A DNA stretch of 64,000 nt from Advenella kashmirensis W13003 (GTDB lineage: Bacteria > Pseudomonadota > Gammaproteobacteria > Burkholderiales > Burkholderiaceae_B). The stretch lies in the NCBI RefSeq assembly GCF_000506985.1, contig NZ_KI650979.1, positions 2,232,710-2,296,709 of the forward strand, read 5' to 3'. Below the pieces are notes generated by a model that searched no databases, had not been told where the DNA came from, and saw nothing but the letters and a program-made list of their open reading frames with translations. Below, piece by piece: positions 18,006 through 27,468 of this stretch. The stretch's first letter is position 1, and each line of letters opens with the position of its first letter. Both the position numbers and the translations under genes were made by a program.

Positions 18006-19475
18006 ATGCGCAATATTCTGAATGTCCTGCATGCGCTCAGCCTGACAATGCTTGGTTTCTCTTCTATTTTGCTGTTTCCGCTCGGCGTCTCGCTTTATTT
18101 CGGCGATGGTGCGCACAACGCTTTTCTGATCAGCCTGGGCATTTCTATCCTGGGTTCAGCGGCCTTGTGGAAGGTCACAAGCAGTTCCAAGGATGAAATC
18201 AATCCGCGCAACGGTCTGCTGCTGGTGTCGCTGGTCTGGCTGGTGTTTCCGCTGATTGCCTCCCTGCCTTTTGTGATCGATGCCTATATAGAAGGGCATC
18301 CGCTGACCTTTACCCACGCCTATTATGAGGCGATGTCCGGGTTGACCACGACCGGCGCATCTGTTCTGAATAATATTTCCGAGTTGCCGCCGTCCATCAA
18401 TATCTGGCGCGTCACGCTCATATGGGTCGGGGGCATGGGTATTCTGGTCATGGCCGTGGCGATTATGCCGCTGCTGGGTGTCGGCGGACACCAGATTATG
18501 CGTGGCGAAATACCCGGCCCGATGAAAGAAGAAAAACTCACGCCGCGTATTGCGGGTACGGCCAAAGCGCTGTACGCTATTTATATCTCCGTCTCCACGC
18601 TTTGCGTTATTTGCTACCACCTGGCCGGACTGTCCTGGTATGACGCCTGGTGTCATGCGGCTTCGACCATGGCGCTGGGCGGGTTCTCCATTTATGACGA
18701 AGGGTTCCAGCATTACGATTCAGGGCTGGTCGATACCGTTGCCTGCGTGTTCATGGTGTTTGCCGGGATCAACTTTGCTACGCACTATAACGTGCTGAGA
18801 TTTCGCAGTCTGCGCTATTATGCGACCTGTCCCGAAACCAAAATATTCCTCGCCATTCTGCTGCTGGGCGGGTTGACGGTCAGCGCCTGGCTTTATTTCG
18901 ACGGCGTGTATCCGACACTCACGCAGTCTTTTCGCTTCGGTATGTTCAATACCATTTCGCTGGCCACGACCACGGGGTTTGCCAACACCGATTACCTGCA
19001 CTGGCCGGTATTGCTGCCGGTCATGATGTTGCTGCTGGGCAGTTTTTCTTCGTCCGCGGGTTCGACTGGCGGCGGCATCAAGCTGATCCGGGTCATTATC
19101 ATTCTCAAGCAGATCCGTGCAGAAATGCGCAAGCTGTTGCATCCGCATGCGATTTGCCCGGTCAAACTGCATCGGCGAATTGTGCCGCCTGCGATTATTT
19201 CATCGATCATGACGTTCGTTCTGGTTTTCGTCATCCTGAACGTCGTGCTGACCGGCATCATGGTCATTTCGGGGATGGACTTTACCACGGCATCATCGGC
19301 CGTCTTTGCCAGCCTGTCCAATATCGGTCCCGGGCTTGGCGAGGTGGGCCCGATGAGCAACTATTCCGGCCTGAGCAATTTTCAGATGTGGGTGTGTACT
19401 TTTGCCATGCTGATTGGCCGGCTGGAGCTTTTTACCGTTCTGGTTCTGTTCACGCCCGGCTTCTGGAAAAAATAG
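18006..19475 (+). CDS. trkH: Trk potassium channel subunit TrkH
   Basis: Pore-forming membrane subunit for K+ uptake. 489 residues with about ten hydrophobic segments. The four pore-loop regions are recognisable, for example GLTTTGASV (loop 1), STMALGGFS (loop 2), TTTGFANTD (loop 3) and SLSNIGPGLGEVGP (loop 4), whose glycines line the selectivity filter, and SSSAGSTGGGIKLIR, typical of TrkG/TrkH. It pairs with TrkA just upstream. Ends with FWKK, then 93 nt to trmL. Confidence 0.96.
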   Translation: MRNILNVLHALSLTMLGFSSILLFPLGVSLYFGDGAHNAFLISLGISILGSAALWKVTSSSKDEINPRNGLLLVSLVWLVFPLIASLPFVIDAYIEGHPLTFTHAYYEAMSGLTTTGASVLNNISELPPSINIWRVTLIWVGGMGILVMAVAIMPLLGVGGHQIMRGEIPGPMKEEKLTPRIAGTAKALYAIYISVSTLCVICYHLAGLSWYDAWCHAASTMALGGFSIYDEGFQHYDSGLVDTVACVFMVFAGINFATHYNVLRFRSLRYYATCPETKIFLAILLLGGLTVSAWLYFDGVYPTLTQSFRFGMFNTISLATTTGFANTDYLHWPVLLPVMMLLLGSFSSSAGSTGGGIKLIRVIIILKQIRAEMRKLLHPHAICPVKLHRRIVPPAIISSIMTFVLVFVILNVVLTGIMVISGMDFTTASSAVFASLSNIGPGLGEVGPMSNYSGLSNFQMWVCTFAMLIGRLELFTVLVLFTPGFWKK

Positions 19476-19568
19476 GGCGCAGCGCGTTTATTTACGCGTG
19501 CCGTCTTTTCATCAGTTGTTTCTTTTCTTCACTAGTTTCATCAGCCCTGTCCACCGTCTATTTTTATC

Positions 19569-20033
19569 ATGCTGCATATCGCCTTGTTCGAACCCAAAAT
19601 CGCGCCCAATACCGGCAACATTATCCGTTTGATTGCCAATAATGGTTGCCGACTGCATCTGATCGAGCCTATGGGTTTTCGGATTGATGATGCGAAAATG
19701 CGCCGCGCAGGACTGGACTATCACGATCTGGCCAAGGTCACCATCCACCCGGATTACGATGCTTTTCTTGCCGATGTGGCGGGCCAGCGGATTTTTGCGA
19801 TCACGACCAAGGGCAGTCGCGCCTATACTGACGAGACCTATCAGGATGGAGATGTGCTGCTGTTCGGCGCAGAAACCACCGGGCTGGCGCCTGAAATCAT
19901 GGCGACGTTCGACGCACAGCACCGGCTGCGTATTCCCATGTTGCCGAATAACCGAAGCATGAATCTGTCCAATGCGGTTGCCATTGTCAGTTATGAGGCC
20001 TGGCGCCAGTTGGGGTTTATTGGCGGGCAATAG
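19569..20033 (+). CDS. trmL: tRNA (cytidine(34)-2'-O)-methyltransferase TrmL
   Basis: SPOUT-class enzyme that 2'-O-methylates the wobble base of tRNA-Leu isoacceptors. 154 residues, the normal length. Signature elements: [15 protein letters not shown] at the start, [12 protein letters not shown] (SAM-knot loop) and [19 protein letters not shown] (C-terminal knot). Faces the formimidoylglutamase gene end to end; both stop codons lie in the two arms of one hairpin. It may be transcribed with trkH or from its own promoter. Confidence 0.95.
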   Translation: MLHIALFEPKIAPNTGNIIRLIANNGCRLHLIEPMGFRIDDAKMRRAGLDYHDLAKVTIHPDYDAFLADVAGQRIFAITTKGSRAYTDETYQDGDVLLFGAETTGLAPEIMATFDAQHRLRIPMLPNNRSMNLSNAVAIVSYEAWRQLGFIGGQ

Positions 20034-20054
20034 CGCACGCCATCCAGTGCGCTA
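20031..20054. terminator. Hairpin holding the stop codons of two convergent genes
   Basis: TAGCGCAC (20031-20038), 8-base loop, GTGCGCTA (20047-20054): a perfect 8-bp stem. The left arm begins with the TAG stop of trmL and the right arm, read leftward, begins with the TAG stop of hutG. There is no T-run on either side, so it may be a bidirectional barrier rather than a classical terminator. Confidence 0.5.
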
Positions 20055-21023
20055 CGCTGGTTGCAGATATCGCCAGAGCAAACGGGCAGCGGTTTTGGCG
20101 GTCAAGTTGTCCCGGTCGTACGTGGGATTGATTTCAGCCACATCGAGCAGCCGCAGTTTGCCGCTGGCCCGGGCCATATCCACAAGTGCTTCGATAACCG
20201 GCAGGCTGACGCCATAGGCGGCCGGTGCCGACACGCCCGGTGCCTGCCAGCCCGGCAGCACATCCATGTCAATCGTCAGATACACGTGCGAGACATCCTG
20301 CAGCTGGGTGGCCAGAAACTGTTTTACCTGGGATAACTGGCTTTCCTGCATATGCCGGTCTTCCAGATAGGCGACATCCAGTTCGCGCGCGCGTTCAAAC
20401 AGGGCAGGAGTATTGGACAGTGTCGAGACACCCAGGCAGCAATAGCGTACAGGCCTGCTTTGCTGCGCCGCATGTTCGAAAATCTGGTCGAACGGCGTGC
20501 CCGAGCTGCCGGGTCTGCTGGTGCGCAAGTCAAAATGCGCATCCAGATTCAGAACCAGAACCGTGCCCGTCTGCCCGGTTTCCTGTAAATGCCGGTCAAG
20601 CCCCAGATAACTTCCATACGCAATTTCGTGGCCTCCGCCGATGACTGCCAGTCGGGCGGATGCATTCAGCAGTTCACTGATCCGGTTGGCCAGTTGCATT
20701 TGAGCCTGCTCCAGATGCTCGCCGGAACATGAAATGTCGCCCGCATCGAACAACTGCTGCAATTGATGGGCGGGCAATCCGGCCATCGCCCGGCGGACAT
20801 GATCCGGCGCCTGGCGTGCGCCGACGCGCCCGTGGTTGCGGCGTACGCCCTCATCGCAGCAGAATCCCATCAGCACGGCGCTGCCGGCCAGGGTCTCGGG
20901 CGTTTCCGTTGTGAGCGATCTGGCAATCTGATGAATACGGCGTGTATCTCCGCGCTCGGCGGAATCAATTCGTCCCTGCCAGGAGAATATTTCATTTGGC
21001 ATATGTGTAGTTTGTTCAGGCAT
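20052..21023 (-). CDS. hutG: Formimidoylglutamase (ureohydrolase family)
   Basis: Hydrolyses N-formimidoyl-L-glutamate to glutamate and formamide, a late step of histidine breakdown. 323 residues, arginase fold. Manganese ligands are all visible: GGGHE (His), LDAHFDLR (Asp-His-Asp) and TIDMDVLP (Asp-Asp). The stretch GSSGTPF after DAHFDLR is typical of HutG and not of arginase or agmatinase, and LLDVAEINP ends the core. No other hut genes (hutH, hutU, hutI) are in the window. The start overlaps the ABC ATPase gene by 8 nt, so hutG is the last gene of the iclR-SBP-permease-ATPase-hutG operon. Arginase-family relatives with other guanidino acids as substrate are the alternative. Confidence 0.88.
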   Translation of the reverse strand: MPEQTTHMPNEIFSWQGRIDSAERGDTRRIHQIARSLTTETPETLAGSAVLMGFCCDEGVRRNHGRVGARQAPDHVRRAMAGLPAHQLQQLFDAGDISCSGEHLEQAQMQLANRISELLNASARLAVIGGGHEIAYGSYLGLDRHLQETGQTGTVLVLNLDAHFDLRTSRPGSSGTPFDQIFEHAAQQSRPVRYCCLGVSTLSNTPALFERARELDVAYLEDRHMQESQLSQVKQFLATQLQDVSHVYLTIDMDVLPGWQAPGVSAPAAYGVSLPVIEALVDMARASGKLRLLDVAEINPTYDRDNLTAKTAARLLWRYLQPA

Positions 21024-21771
21024 TCAGAACGGCCTGCAAAAATGAACGGGTGCGTTCATGCGTGGGCCGGGTAAAGATGACGGAAGGAATATCTTCTTCA
21101 AGTATCACGCCGTGATCCATGACGACGACTTTGTCCGCTACATCGCGTGCAAAGCCCATCTCGTGGGTGACCACCAGCATGGTCATGCCTTCGCTGGCCA
21201 GCATCTTCATGACCTGCAGAACTTCGCCTACAAGCTCCGGGTCCAGTGCCGAGGTGGGTTCATCAAACAGCATGACCTCCGGTTCCATTGCCAGCGCACG
21301 GGCAATGGCCACCCGCTGCTTTTGCCCGCCTGACAGGCTGGCAGGCATCGCAGCCGCCTTGTCCTTAAGTCCGACTTTTTCCAGCAGGGACAGGGCGAGG
21401 ACGCGAGCATCGGCATCCGGGGTGTTTTTCAATGTTTTGGGCGCGATCGTGATATTGTCCAGCACTGACAGATGCGGGAACAGATTGAATGACTGGAACA
21501 CCATGCCGACATTGGTGCGCAAAGCATTGAGCGACTTCTCGGCGATCAGTTTCCCGTCGCGCAGCAGCGGCTGTCCGTTAATGGTGATATTGCCTTGCTG
21601 GGCGGTTTCCAGGCCGTTGCAGCAGCGCAGCAGCGTGCTTTTGCCTGAACCGCTGGGCCCAATCAGCACCACCACCGATGAGCGCGGCACGTCCAGGCTG
21701 ACGCCTTTGAGGACTTGATGGTCGCCGTAGGATTTTTCCACGCGATCCAGATGAATCATGGCTGTACTCAT
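21016..21771 (-). CDS. Polar amino-acid ABC transporter ATPase (GlnQ/HisP type)
   Basis: 251 residues. Walker [10 protein letters not shown], signature [15 protein letters not shown], Walker [15 protein letters not shown] and switch histidine VVTHEMGFA are all intact, as in GlnQ/ArtP/HisP of the polar amino-acid uptake (PAAT) family. It energises import with the adjoining permease and binding protein. Overlaps the permease gene by 4 nt (start within its stop region) and hutG by 8 nt, implying translational coupling through the whole operon. Confidence 0.95.
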   Translation of the reverse strand: MSTAMIHLDRVEKSYGDHQVLKGVSLDVPRSSVVVLIGPSGSGKSTLLRCCNGLETAQQGNITINGQPLLRDGKLIAEKSLNALRTNVGMVFQSFNLFPHLSVLDNITIAPKTLKNTPDADARVLALSLLEKVGLKDKAAAMPASLSGGQKQRVAIARALAMEPEVMLFDEPTSALDPELVGEVLQVMKMLASEGMTMLVVTHEMGFARDVADKVVVMDHGVILEEDIPSVIFTRPTHERTRSFLQAVLNA

Positions 21772-22436
21772 TGCACCATTCCCCCGGCTTTAAGTGAGTT
21801 TTCTATTTTGCGCAGTATTAACATCGCAGTGACCGTGAGCACCAGATAAATCAGGGCAATGACCAGATAGGTTTCCAGCGAGCGATAGGACACGCTGATG
21901 ATTTTCTGGCCTTCGTGCATCACGTCGTGAATCGTCAACAGCGACACCAGGGCCGAGTTCTTAATGAGGGCAATGAATTCATTGCCCAGGGGCGGAATCA
22001 TGCGTACCAGCGCCTGCGGCAAAATGATTTTGCGCATGGCTTGACGGGACGACATGCCCAGGGAGCGGGCGGCTTCGCCCTGACCCCGGTCCACTGACTG
22101 AATGGACCCGCGCACCACTTCCGACACATAGGATGCGGAATACATGCCCAGGCCCAACACACCGCACAGATACGCGGGCAACAAAATGCCAAATTGCGGC
22201 AGGCCGAAGAACCAGATGAATAATTGCACCAGCAACGGCGTGCCACGGAAAATGGTCAGGTAGGAACTGCACAAAAAGTACACAAATTTGCGTTGCGGAT
22301 TCAGGCGGCCAATGCCAATGAGCAGGCCCACCAGGCATGAGAGCAGCAGCGCGCCGGCGGTCACTTCAATCGTGACCAGTGTGCCGCGCAACAGCGGCTC
22401 CCAGCCTGCCAGCACAGGAGAAAAATCCAGGTTCAT
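21768..22436 (-). CDS. Polar amino-acid ABC transporter permease
   Basis: 222-residue inner-membrane permease of the HisM/GlnP family, with about five helices beginning [20 protein letters not shown]. The EAA loop that contacts the ATPase reads [14 protein letters not shown]. Only one permease gene is present, so a homodimer is expected. Overlaps its neighbours by 4 nt on each side (ATGA-type junctions). Confidence 0.94.
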   Translation of the reverse strand: MNLDFSPVLAGWEPLLRGTLVTIEVTAGALLLSCLVGLLIGIGRLNPQRKFVYFLCSSYLTIFRGTPLLVQLFIWFFGLPQFGILLPAYLCGVLGLGMYSASYVSEVVRGSIQSVDRGQGEAARSLGMSSRQAMRKIILPQALVRMIPPLGNEFIALIKNSALVSLLTIHDVMHEGQKIISVSYRSLETYLVIALIYLVLTVTAMLILRKIENSLKAGGMVQ

Positions 22437-23167
22437 GATTTTGCCTCAAACCATTTGGTCACGATTTTCTGATACGTGCCGTTGTCACGGATTTTCTTCA
22501 ACGCGGCATTGAGTGCATCGCGCAATTGCGGTTGTGATTTGCTGACTGCCACGCCGTATTCTTCGGTGGTGATCTGTTCGTCCAGCACAGTGAAGTCCGG
22601 GTTGTGCTGGGCGTAGAGCTTGGCGGCGGGACGGCCGGTCACAGCAGCATCGGCGCGGCCGATCTTGACCAGATTGAACATTTCTTCGTTCTTTTCAACT
22701 TCAACACGATTGACATTGGGGAAGTGCTCGGTCAGGTAGTTGACCGATTTGGTACCGACCTGCACCGACACTTTTTTACCATCCAGGTCTTTGAGCGAGT
22801 GTATTTTGTTGTCTTTTTTGGTCAGTACCACCAGCCCGCCCGCGTAATAGGAATCGGTGAAATCCACTACATTCTTGCGCTCAGGCGTAATATAAATACC
22901 CGAAATCGCGGCATCGGCCCGGCCTGACACGATGGCGGGTATGAGTCCCTTGAAATCAATGTTGGTCAGTTCGATCGGACGGTTCATTTCCTTTCCCAGG
23001 GCCTGGATCAGCTCAATGTCAAAACCGGTGGGCTTGCCGTCCTGGAAAAACTCCATTGGGGGAAACGTGGCATCGGTGACGACACGTAATGGTGCATCGG
23101 CGGCGACGGAAAGGGTCGGAGCAGTCAGGCCAAGAGCCAGCAGACTGGTGAGAAAAAACGTTTTCAT
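22433..23167 (-). CDS. Amino-acid ABC transporter substrate-binding protein (family 3)
   Basis: 244 residues. A signal peptide (TSLLALGLTAPTLSVAADA) directs it to the periplasm. The mature protein shows the family-3 solute-binding signature GFDIELIQALGKEM, and FPPMEFFQDGKPTGFD at the ligand cleft; DAAISGIYITPERKNVVDF contains the residues (Thr-x-x-Arg) that grip the alpha-carboxylate of an amino acid, so the ligand is probably an amino acid or N-substituted amino acid. Genetic linkage to hutG suggests histidine, glutamate or formimidoylglutamate; the specificity is not fixed by sequence. Confidence 0.93.
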   Translation of the reverse strand: MKTFFLTSLLALGLTAPTLSVAADAPLRVVTDATFPPMEFFQDGKPTGFDIELIQALGKEMNRPIELTNIDFKGLIPAIVSGRADAAISGIYITPERKNVVDFTDSYYAGGLVVLTKKDNKIHSLKDLDGKKVSVQVGTKSVNYLTEHFPNVNRVEVEKNEEMFNLVKIGRADAAVTGRPAAKLYAQHNPDFTVLDEQITTEEYGVAVSKSQPQLRDALNAALKKIRDNGTYQKIVTKWFEAKS

Positions 23168-23185
23168 GATTGTTCCTTGTGTGAG

Positions 23186-23941
23186 TTAATCCAGCAGTGC
23201 TGCGAGCGTGGATGAAATGGAGGAGGCAGCCCGGACGGTGGCATGAATGAGTTGCTGCGCGCGCGGGCTGGCCCTTGCGGTGGGCGCCATGAGGGTGATG
23301 ACGCCTAATGCACTGTTTTTATGCTGAAATAGCGGTGCGCTGACACCCCATACGCCATCGTCGACTTCGCCCTCGGAAACGGCATATCCGTGTTGCTGTA
23401 CTGTGATGACGTCTGCCTTCAATTGCTCCGCCTGCGCAGTATTCAATAGTCCCTGGGCAATGGCCTGCTGTACCACGGCCTGCTGTTTGGCCGGGGGCAA
23501 AAAAGCCAGCAGCGATTTGGCCGACGCACCCCGAATGAGGGGAAGAGAGCGGCCCTTGACGAACGAGCAGCGCAGCGAGCTGGTGCTTTCAACCATATCA
23601 AGACAGACCGCCACGTCCTCAACCGCGACCAGAATACCGACCGATTCCCCGGTCTGTGTTGATAAGGCAAGCATGTCCTTGCGGGCGTGCTGCAACAGAA
23701 AAGACGAGTGATTAAAACCCCAGGCCAGCGGCAGACAACGAGGCCCAGGCATATATTCGCCCTGGACTTCAAATACAAATCCCCATTTCTTCAACAACGT
23801 GAGCTGGCGGTAGAGGGTGCTCTGGGGCAGTGCTGTCAGGGTGATCAGTTCGGCCACCGTCACGGGTCGCTCGATCTTGGCGAAAACCGACAGGATATAC
23901 AGAACGCGGTCGGCGCCGCCTTTGTCAGATTGAGAAAGCAT
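23186..23941 (-). CDS. IclR-family transcriptional regulator
   Basis: 251 residues: N-terminal winged helix (about 10-70; TVAELITLTALPQSTLYRQL region) and C-terminal ligand-binding IclR domain (about 80-250; DMVESTSSLRCSF, RGASAKSLLAFLP and SEGEVDDGVWGVSAP are recognisable family segments). It is the first gene of the leftward operon with the ABC importer and hutG and lies 18 nt before the binding-protein gene, so it probably controls this operon and itself. An inverted repeat set lies just upstream (23976-24024). No good ribosome site precedes the ATG at 23941. Confidence 0.92.
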   Translation of the reverse strand: MLSQSDKGGADRVLYILSVFAKIERPVTVAELITLTALPQSTLYRQLTLLKKWGFVFEVQGEYMPGPRCLPLAWGFNHSSFLLQHARKDMLALSTQTGESVGILVAVEDVAVCLDMVESTSSLRCSFVKGRSLPLIRGASAKSLLAFLPPAKQQAVVQQAIAQGLLNTAQAEQLKADVITVQQHGYAVSEGEVDDGVWGVSAPLFQHKNSALGVITLMAPTARASPRAQQLIHATVRAASSISSTLAALLD

Positions 23942-23975
23942 GAGGATGTGTCGGGAAAAAAAACTCAGAATACGG

Positions 23976-24024
23976 TTAATTTCTCAAAAATTAAATATCA
24001 GCTTCCTGAAATATGAGAAATTAA
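23976..24024. promoter_or_regulatory. Candidate IclR operator: repeated TTAATTT/AAATTAA arms
   Basis: TTAATTT (23976-23982) and AAATTAA (23988-23994) form a 7-5-7 dyad. In addition TTAATTTCTCA (23976-23986) is perfectly inverted as TGAGAAATTAA at 24014-24024. Three related half-sites thus lie 35-85 bases upstream of the IclR start, where an autoregulatory operator is expected. Binding is inferred, not shown. Confidence 0.5.
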
Positions 24025-24037
24025 TGGAAAACCCCGA

Positions 24038-24817
24038 TTAGACCAGGTGGCGGTCTGGCCGTTCTTCCATGGGGGTTCGGGCAATGACCACTGCATATAC
24101 GCGCTGCACGCCTGCCGCACGCAGGGCGTTGGCGGCTGCATGCAGCGTGCTGCCGGTCGTCAGGACATCGTCCACCAATATGGCGCAGGGCTCAGGCATA
24201 TTGCGGGCGCAATAATAAAGATGGGCGGTATTGGCCTGGCGCTGCTGACGATTGAGTGTGCTTTGCTTGAGACTGTCCGGCTCGCGATAAAGCGTTGTGT
24301 GTAGCACAGGACTGTGCAGCCGGCGGCCCAGTTGTGCCGCGAATTCGCTGGCCGGATTAAAGCCACGGCGACGCAGGGAGGCGCGACTGCCTGGGATGGG
24401 AATAAGCGGTGTGCCCGGCGGCCATGGCGGCAGGGGCCAGTCAGGGCTCTGATCTTGTATCGCTGAGAGCGCCAGTGCCGCAAAGCAGGTCGCAAGATAA
24501 AACTGGCGCGCATTCTTGTATCGCAGAATCAGGCTGTCTGCGGGCGACACGTAGTCAAAGGCAGCGACCACCTTCTCCAGAGAGGCTGGCCTGCCTGCGC
24601 AATCGGGACAGGCAGCGTTGGCAGGCAGGGCCAGCGCACATCGAGGGCAGCGCCAGCGATGATGACGCATGGAATGGCGCACATCCTGCGTGCACCCTGC
24701 GCATAATTGCCCCCAGGGTGCCGCGCCGCCGCAGAGCGGGCAGGCGGTTAGAAGTGTACCGACAATACGGTCGCGTATTACAGAAAATCGGGTTGAAAAA
24801 TAGGGGTTCTCGCGCAT
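24038..24817 (-). CDS. comF: ComF family protein (phosphoribosyltransferase-like)
   Basis: 259 residues. The N-terminal zinc-ribbon part carries cysteine pairs CPLC, CAGC, CPRC and CPDC (first 75 residues). The C-terminal type I phosphoribosyltransferase fold has the PRPP loop AILVDDVLTTGSTL. Family members (ComFC, GntX/YhgH) take part in DNA uptake, probably on single-stranded DNA after transport; the catalytic role is unknown. Divergent from bioC, an arrangement common in Betaproteobacteria. Confidence 0.9.
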   Translation of the reverse strand: MRENPYFSTRFSVIRDRIVGTLLTACPLCGGAAPWGQLCAGCTQDVRHSMRHHRWRCPRCALALPANAACPDCAGRPASLEKVVAAFDYVSPADSLILRYKNARQFYLATCFAALALSAIQDQSPDWPLPPWPPGTPLIPIPGSRASLRRRGFNPASEFAAQLGRRLHSPVLHTTLYREPDSLKQSTLNRQQRQANTAHLYYCARNMPEPCAILVDDVLTTGSTLHAAANALRAAGVQRVYAVVIARTPMEERPDRHLV

Positions 24818-24898
24818 GGCAGACCGCCCTTCATTACAATGGCAGATTAGGTAATCTGCCAGCGCCCGGCGCCGGCATCAATCGGGTTTGTGATACCA

Positions 24899-25816
24899 AT
24901 GTCCCAGTTAATTCATTCGGCCTCGCGGCTGCCCATCAATATGACGCATGTGCGCCAGCAGTTTGCGCGGCGCGACTCGCTGGAGCAGGCCCGTTTTTTT
25001 TATGACGAAATCGCGGCGCGCATGATTGATCGCCTGGGTTATATCAAAATCAGTCCGGAACGGATCATTGACGCCGGATGCGGCCCTGGCCATTCGATTC
25101 ATCTGCTGGCGGCGCGTTACCCGCAGGCGGCCGTCACCGGCGTCGATCATTGCGAACCCTTTATCGCGCAATGTCGAAGCCGGTTGGTGCCGACCGGGCT
25201 CAAGTCTCTGGTGTCCAAATTAAAGCGTCAGCAACGCTTTGATTTTGAACTGGCCGATCTGGCCAGCATGCCCCTGCCACCAGAGTCAGTCGATATGATC
25301 TGGTCCAACCTGGCCCTGCACTGGCATCAGCAACCGCATGACGTCATCCGCGAATGGCGCCGCGTTCTGAGCAACAGCGGCCTGGCCATGTTCTCCTGTC
25401 TGGGTCCTGGCACTTTTCGCGAGTTGCGCAGTGCGGTTGATACGGCGGGCATCCGAACCCAGGTCATGCAGTTCGTTGATATGCACGACTTTGGCGATAT
25501 TCTGCTGGAAAATGGCTTTATGGACCCGGTCATGGATCAGGAAGTGATCACACTGACCTATCGCACGGTGGACGCTCTGCTCAAGGATGTACGCGGCCTG
25601 GGTGGCAATCCCAGCGAGGCGCGATCCGATGGACTGAAAGGCCGGCAGTGGTATCAGCGTCTGCGGGACGCATTGGAAGCGGGCAGAGGCGACGATGGTT
25701 TGCTGCGGTTATCGCTGGAAGTGGCCTACGGTCATGCCTGGTGCAAGCCGGTGCGGCAGAATGCAGCGGGCGATACGCTCGTTCCGGTCAGCGCGATCCG
25801 GCGCGCGACGCGTTAA
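24899..25816 (+). CDS. bioC: Malonyl-ACP O-methyltransferase BioC
   Basis: SAM-dependent methyltransferase that masks malonyl-ACP as its methyl ester at the start of pimelate synthesis for biotin. 305 residues from ATG 24899 (a GTG at 24890 in frame is possible). Motif I reads IDAGCGPGHS, followed by TGVDHCEPF, and motif post-I to IV SVDMIWSNLALHWHQQP, very typical of BioC. The N-terminus ARRDSLEQARFFYDEIAARM also matches BioC. The other bio genes are not in the window. Generic class I methyltransferase is the fallback. Confidence 0.85.
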   Translation: MSQLIHSASRLPINMTHVRQQFARRDSLEQARFFYDEIAARMIDRLGYIKISPERIIDAGCGPGHSIHLLAARYPQAAVTGVDHCEPFIAQCRSRLVPTGLKSLVSKLKRQQRFDFELADLASMPLPPESVDMIWSNLALHWHQQPHDVIREWRRVLSNSGLAMFSCLGPGTFRELRSAVDTAGIRTQVMQFVDMHDFGDILLENGFMDPVMDQEVITLTYRTVDALLKDVRGLGGNPSEARSDGLKGRQWYQRLRDALEAGRGDDGLLRLSLEVAYGHAWCKPVRQNAAGDTLVPVSAIRRATR

Positions 25817-25846
25817 CCAATAGCGATATCAATGGTGGAGCGGCAT

Positions 25847-26887
25847 TTATTCGCTGCGAGACTCGCGTGACAGCAGGCGGGATACCGCGTCAAGTGGCGG
25901 CACGCCGTCAAACAGCACTGCGCAGACGGCTTCTGTAATCGGCATGTCGATTTTAAGACCGCGGGCGCGGGTGAGAGCGGCCTGGGCGCAACGCACTCCT
26001 TCTGCCGTCATGCCTGACGATAAAATGCTGGCCAGATCCTGGCCCTGGCCTAATGCGACGCCCACCTGCCGGTTGCGTGACAGATCGCCGGTCGCAGTCA
26101 GTACAAGATCGCCCAGGCCGGTCAGGCCGCTGAACGTCGTCGGCTCTCCACCCAGCGCCAAACCAAAACGGCTCATTTCGGCCAGGCCGCGGGTAATCAG
26201 GGCTGCACGGGCATTCATGCCCAGGGCCAGACCATCGGCAATGCCGCAAGCAATCGCAATGACGTTTTTCATGGCGCCGCCCACTTCGACGCCCACCACA
26301 TCGCGGCTTCGATAGATACGGGTATTGCCTGCGTGCAGCGCCGCCGTGGCGCGCGAGGTCACGCATTCGTGGCTGCTGGCCACGGTCAGGGCAACAGGCA
26401 ACCCCTGGGCCACTTCGCGGGCAAAGGAAGGCCCGGACAAGACGCCCGTGTAAGGGATGATTTTTGCAAGCCTGTCCTGAACCACTTCATGCGGCAGGCG
26501 AGCGCTTTCTTGTTCAAAACCCTTGCAGGTCCACAGGATGGGCGTGGTTTGCAGATTCGCCGGCGGCAAATAACGCAGCAGCAGGTCGCAAGCCTGCCCG
26601 ATGGCGGCAACGGGCGTACCCAGGATAATCAGGGATGAGGCAGCATCCTGTAAAAAGGCGAAAGCCTGCTCAGGTTGATCGGTGGCTGCCAGCGTAGCGG
26701 GCAGGGGAATGTCTTGCAGATAGCGCGGATTGCGATGCTGCTCGTTGATGTGTTGGGCTGTCTGGGGATCGCGCGCCCACACCATGACACTGGCGTTGGT
26801 ACAGGCGGCGTGCGCCAGCGCCGTGCCCCAGCTGCCGGCGCCAAGTACCAGCACACGCAACGGGGACGGCGTTGACAAGAACGTCAT
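25847..26887 (-). CDS. gpsA: NAD(P)+-dependent glycerol-3-phosphate dehydrogenase
   Basis: Reduces dihydroxyacetone phosphate to sn-glycerol-3-phosphate for phospholipid synthesis. 346 residues. Nucleotide-binding motif [12 protein letters not shown] at about 14-25, catalytic lysine in [18 protein letters not shown], and the substrate-loop [14 protein letters not shown]. Last gene of the leftward set rhodanese-grxC-secB-gpsA; 6 nt after the secB stop. The same order is found in many Betaproteobacteria. Confidence 0.96.
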   Translation of the reverse strand: MTFLSTPSPLRVLVLGAGSWGTALAHAACTNASVMVWARDPQTAQHINEQHRNPRYLQDIPLPATLAATDQPEQAFAFLQDAASSLIILGTPVAAIGQACDLLLRYLPPANLQTTPILWTCKGFEQESARLPHEVVQDRLAKIIPYTGVLSGPSFAREVAQGLPVALTVASSHECVTSRATAALHAGNTRIYRSRDVVGVEVGGAMKNVIAIACGIADGLALGMNARAALITRGLAEMSRFGLALGGEPTTFSGLTGLGDLVLTATGDLSRNRQVGVALGQGQDLASILSSGMTAEGVRCAQAALTRARGLKIDMPITEAVCAVLFDGVPPLDAVSRLLSRESRSE

Positions 26888-26893
26888 GTGAAC

Positions 26894-27430
26894 TTACTGA
26901 CGCGTTGTACCTGGCGGTACGTAGATGCCGGAACCGTTTTCCTGGGCAGGATTGCCGCCAGCCTGGTTTTGGGCTTCCTGGGCGCGCTGCTCGTACAGTG
27001 CCTGGAAGTTGACCTCGGCCAGGTGCAGTGGGGGCAGTGAAGTGCGGTTGATCGCATCGGCCACATTGGCGCGCAGATAAGGGAACAGCATGGTCGGGCA
27101 GACGATGCCGATGAGCGGTTCGAACTGTTCTTCGGGCACATTGGCAATTTCGAAGATGCCGGCTTGTGTGCCTTCAACCAGATACAGCGTCTTGTCGCCG
27201 ATTTTGGTGGTGATCGTGACCGTGACGGTTGCTTCGAACACGGTTTCGGCCAGGCGCTCGCCACCCACATTCAGAGACACTTCAACGTTCGGTGTTTCCT
27301 GTTCCAGGAAAATTTGCGGTGCGTTGGGCATTTCCAGGGACAAGTCTTTCAGGTATACGCGTTGCATCGCAAATACCGGATCTGTTCCTGTCGCTTCGTT
27401 GTTCGCAGCAGCGTTGTTTTCGTCAGCCAT
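26894..27430 (-). CDS. secB: Protein-export chaperone SecB
   Basis: Tetrameric cytosolic chaperone that keeps preproteins unfolded and passes them to SecA. 178 residues from ATG 27430, which has AGGAAG at the right distance; the frame is open 9 codons further upstream but without family resemblance. Conserved segments: [19 protein letters not shown] at the N-terminus, GTQAGIFEI and [16 protein letters not shown]. The acidic N-terminus and the Gln/Asn/Gly-rich C-terminal tail (last 30 residues) are longer than in E. coli (155). Sits between grxC and gpsA. Confidence 0.96.
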   Translation of the reverse strand: MADENNAAANNEATGTDPVFAMQRVYLKDLSLEMPNAPQIFLEQETPNVEVSLNVGGERLAETVFEATVTVTITTKIGDKTLYLVEGTQAGIFEIANVPEEQFEPLIGIVCPTMLFPYLRANVADAINRTSLPPLHLAEVNFQALYEQRAQEAQNQAGGNPAQENGSGIYVPPGTTRQ

Positions 27431-27468
27431 ATCACTTCCTATTGATGTAAATTTCAAAAATATGCGGG

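Noticed and set aside
24890-24898. Upstream GTG start for bioC
   Set aside because: It would add only three residues. ATG 24899 is more likely, though the two cannot be separated firmly.
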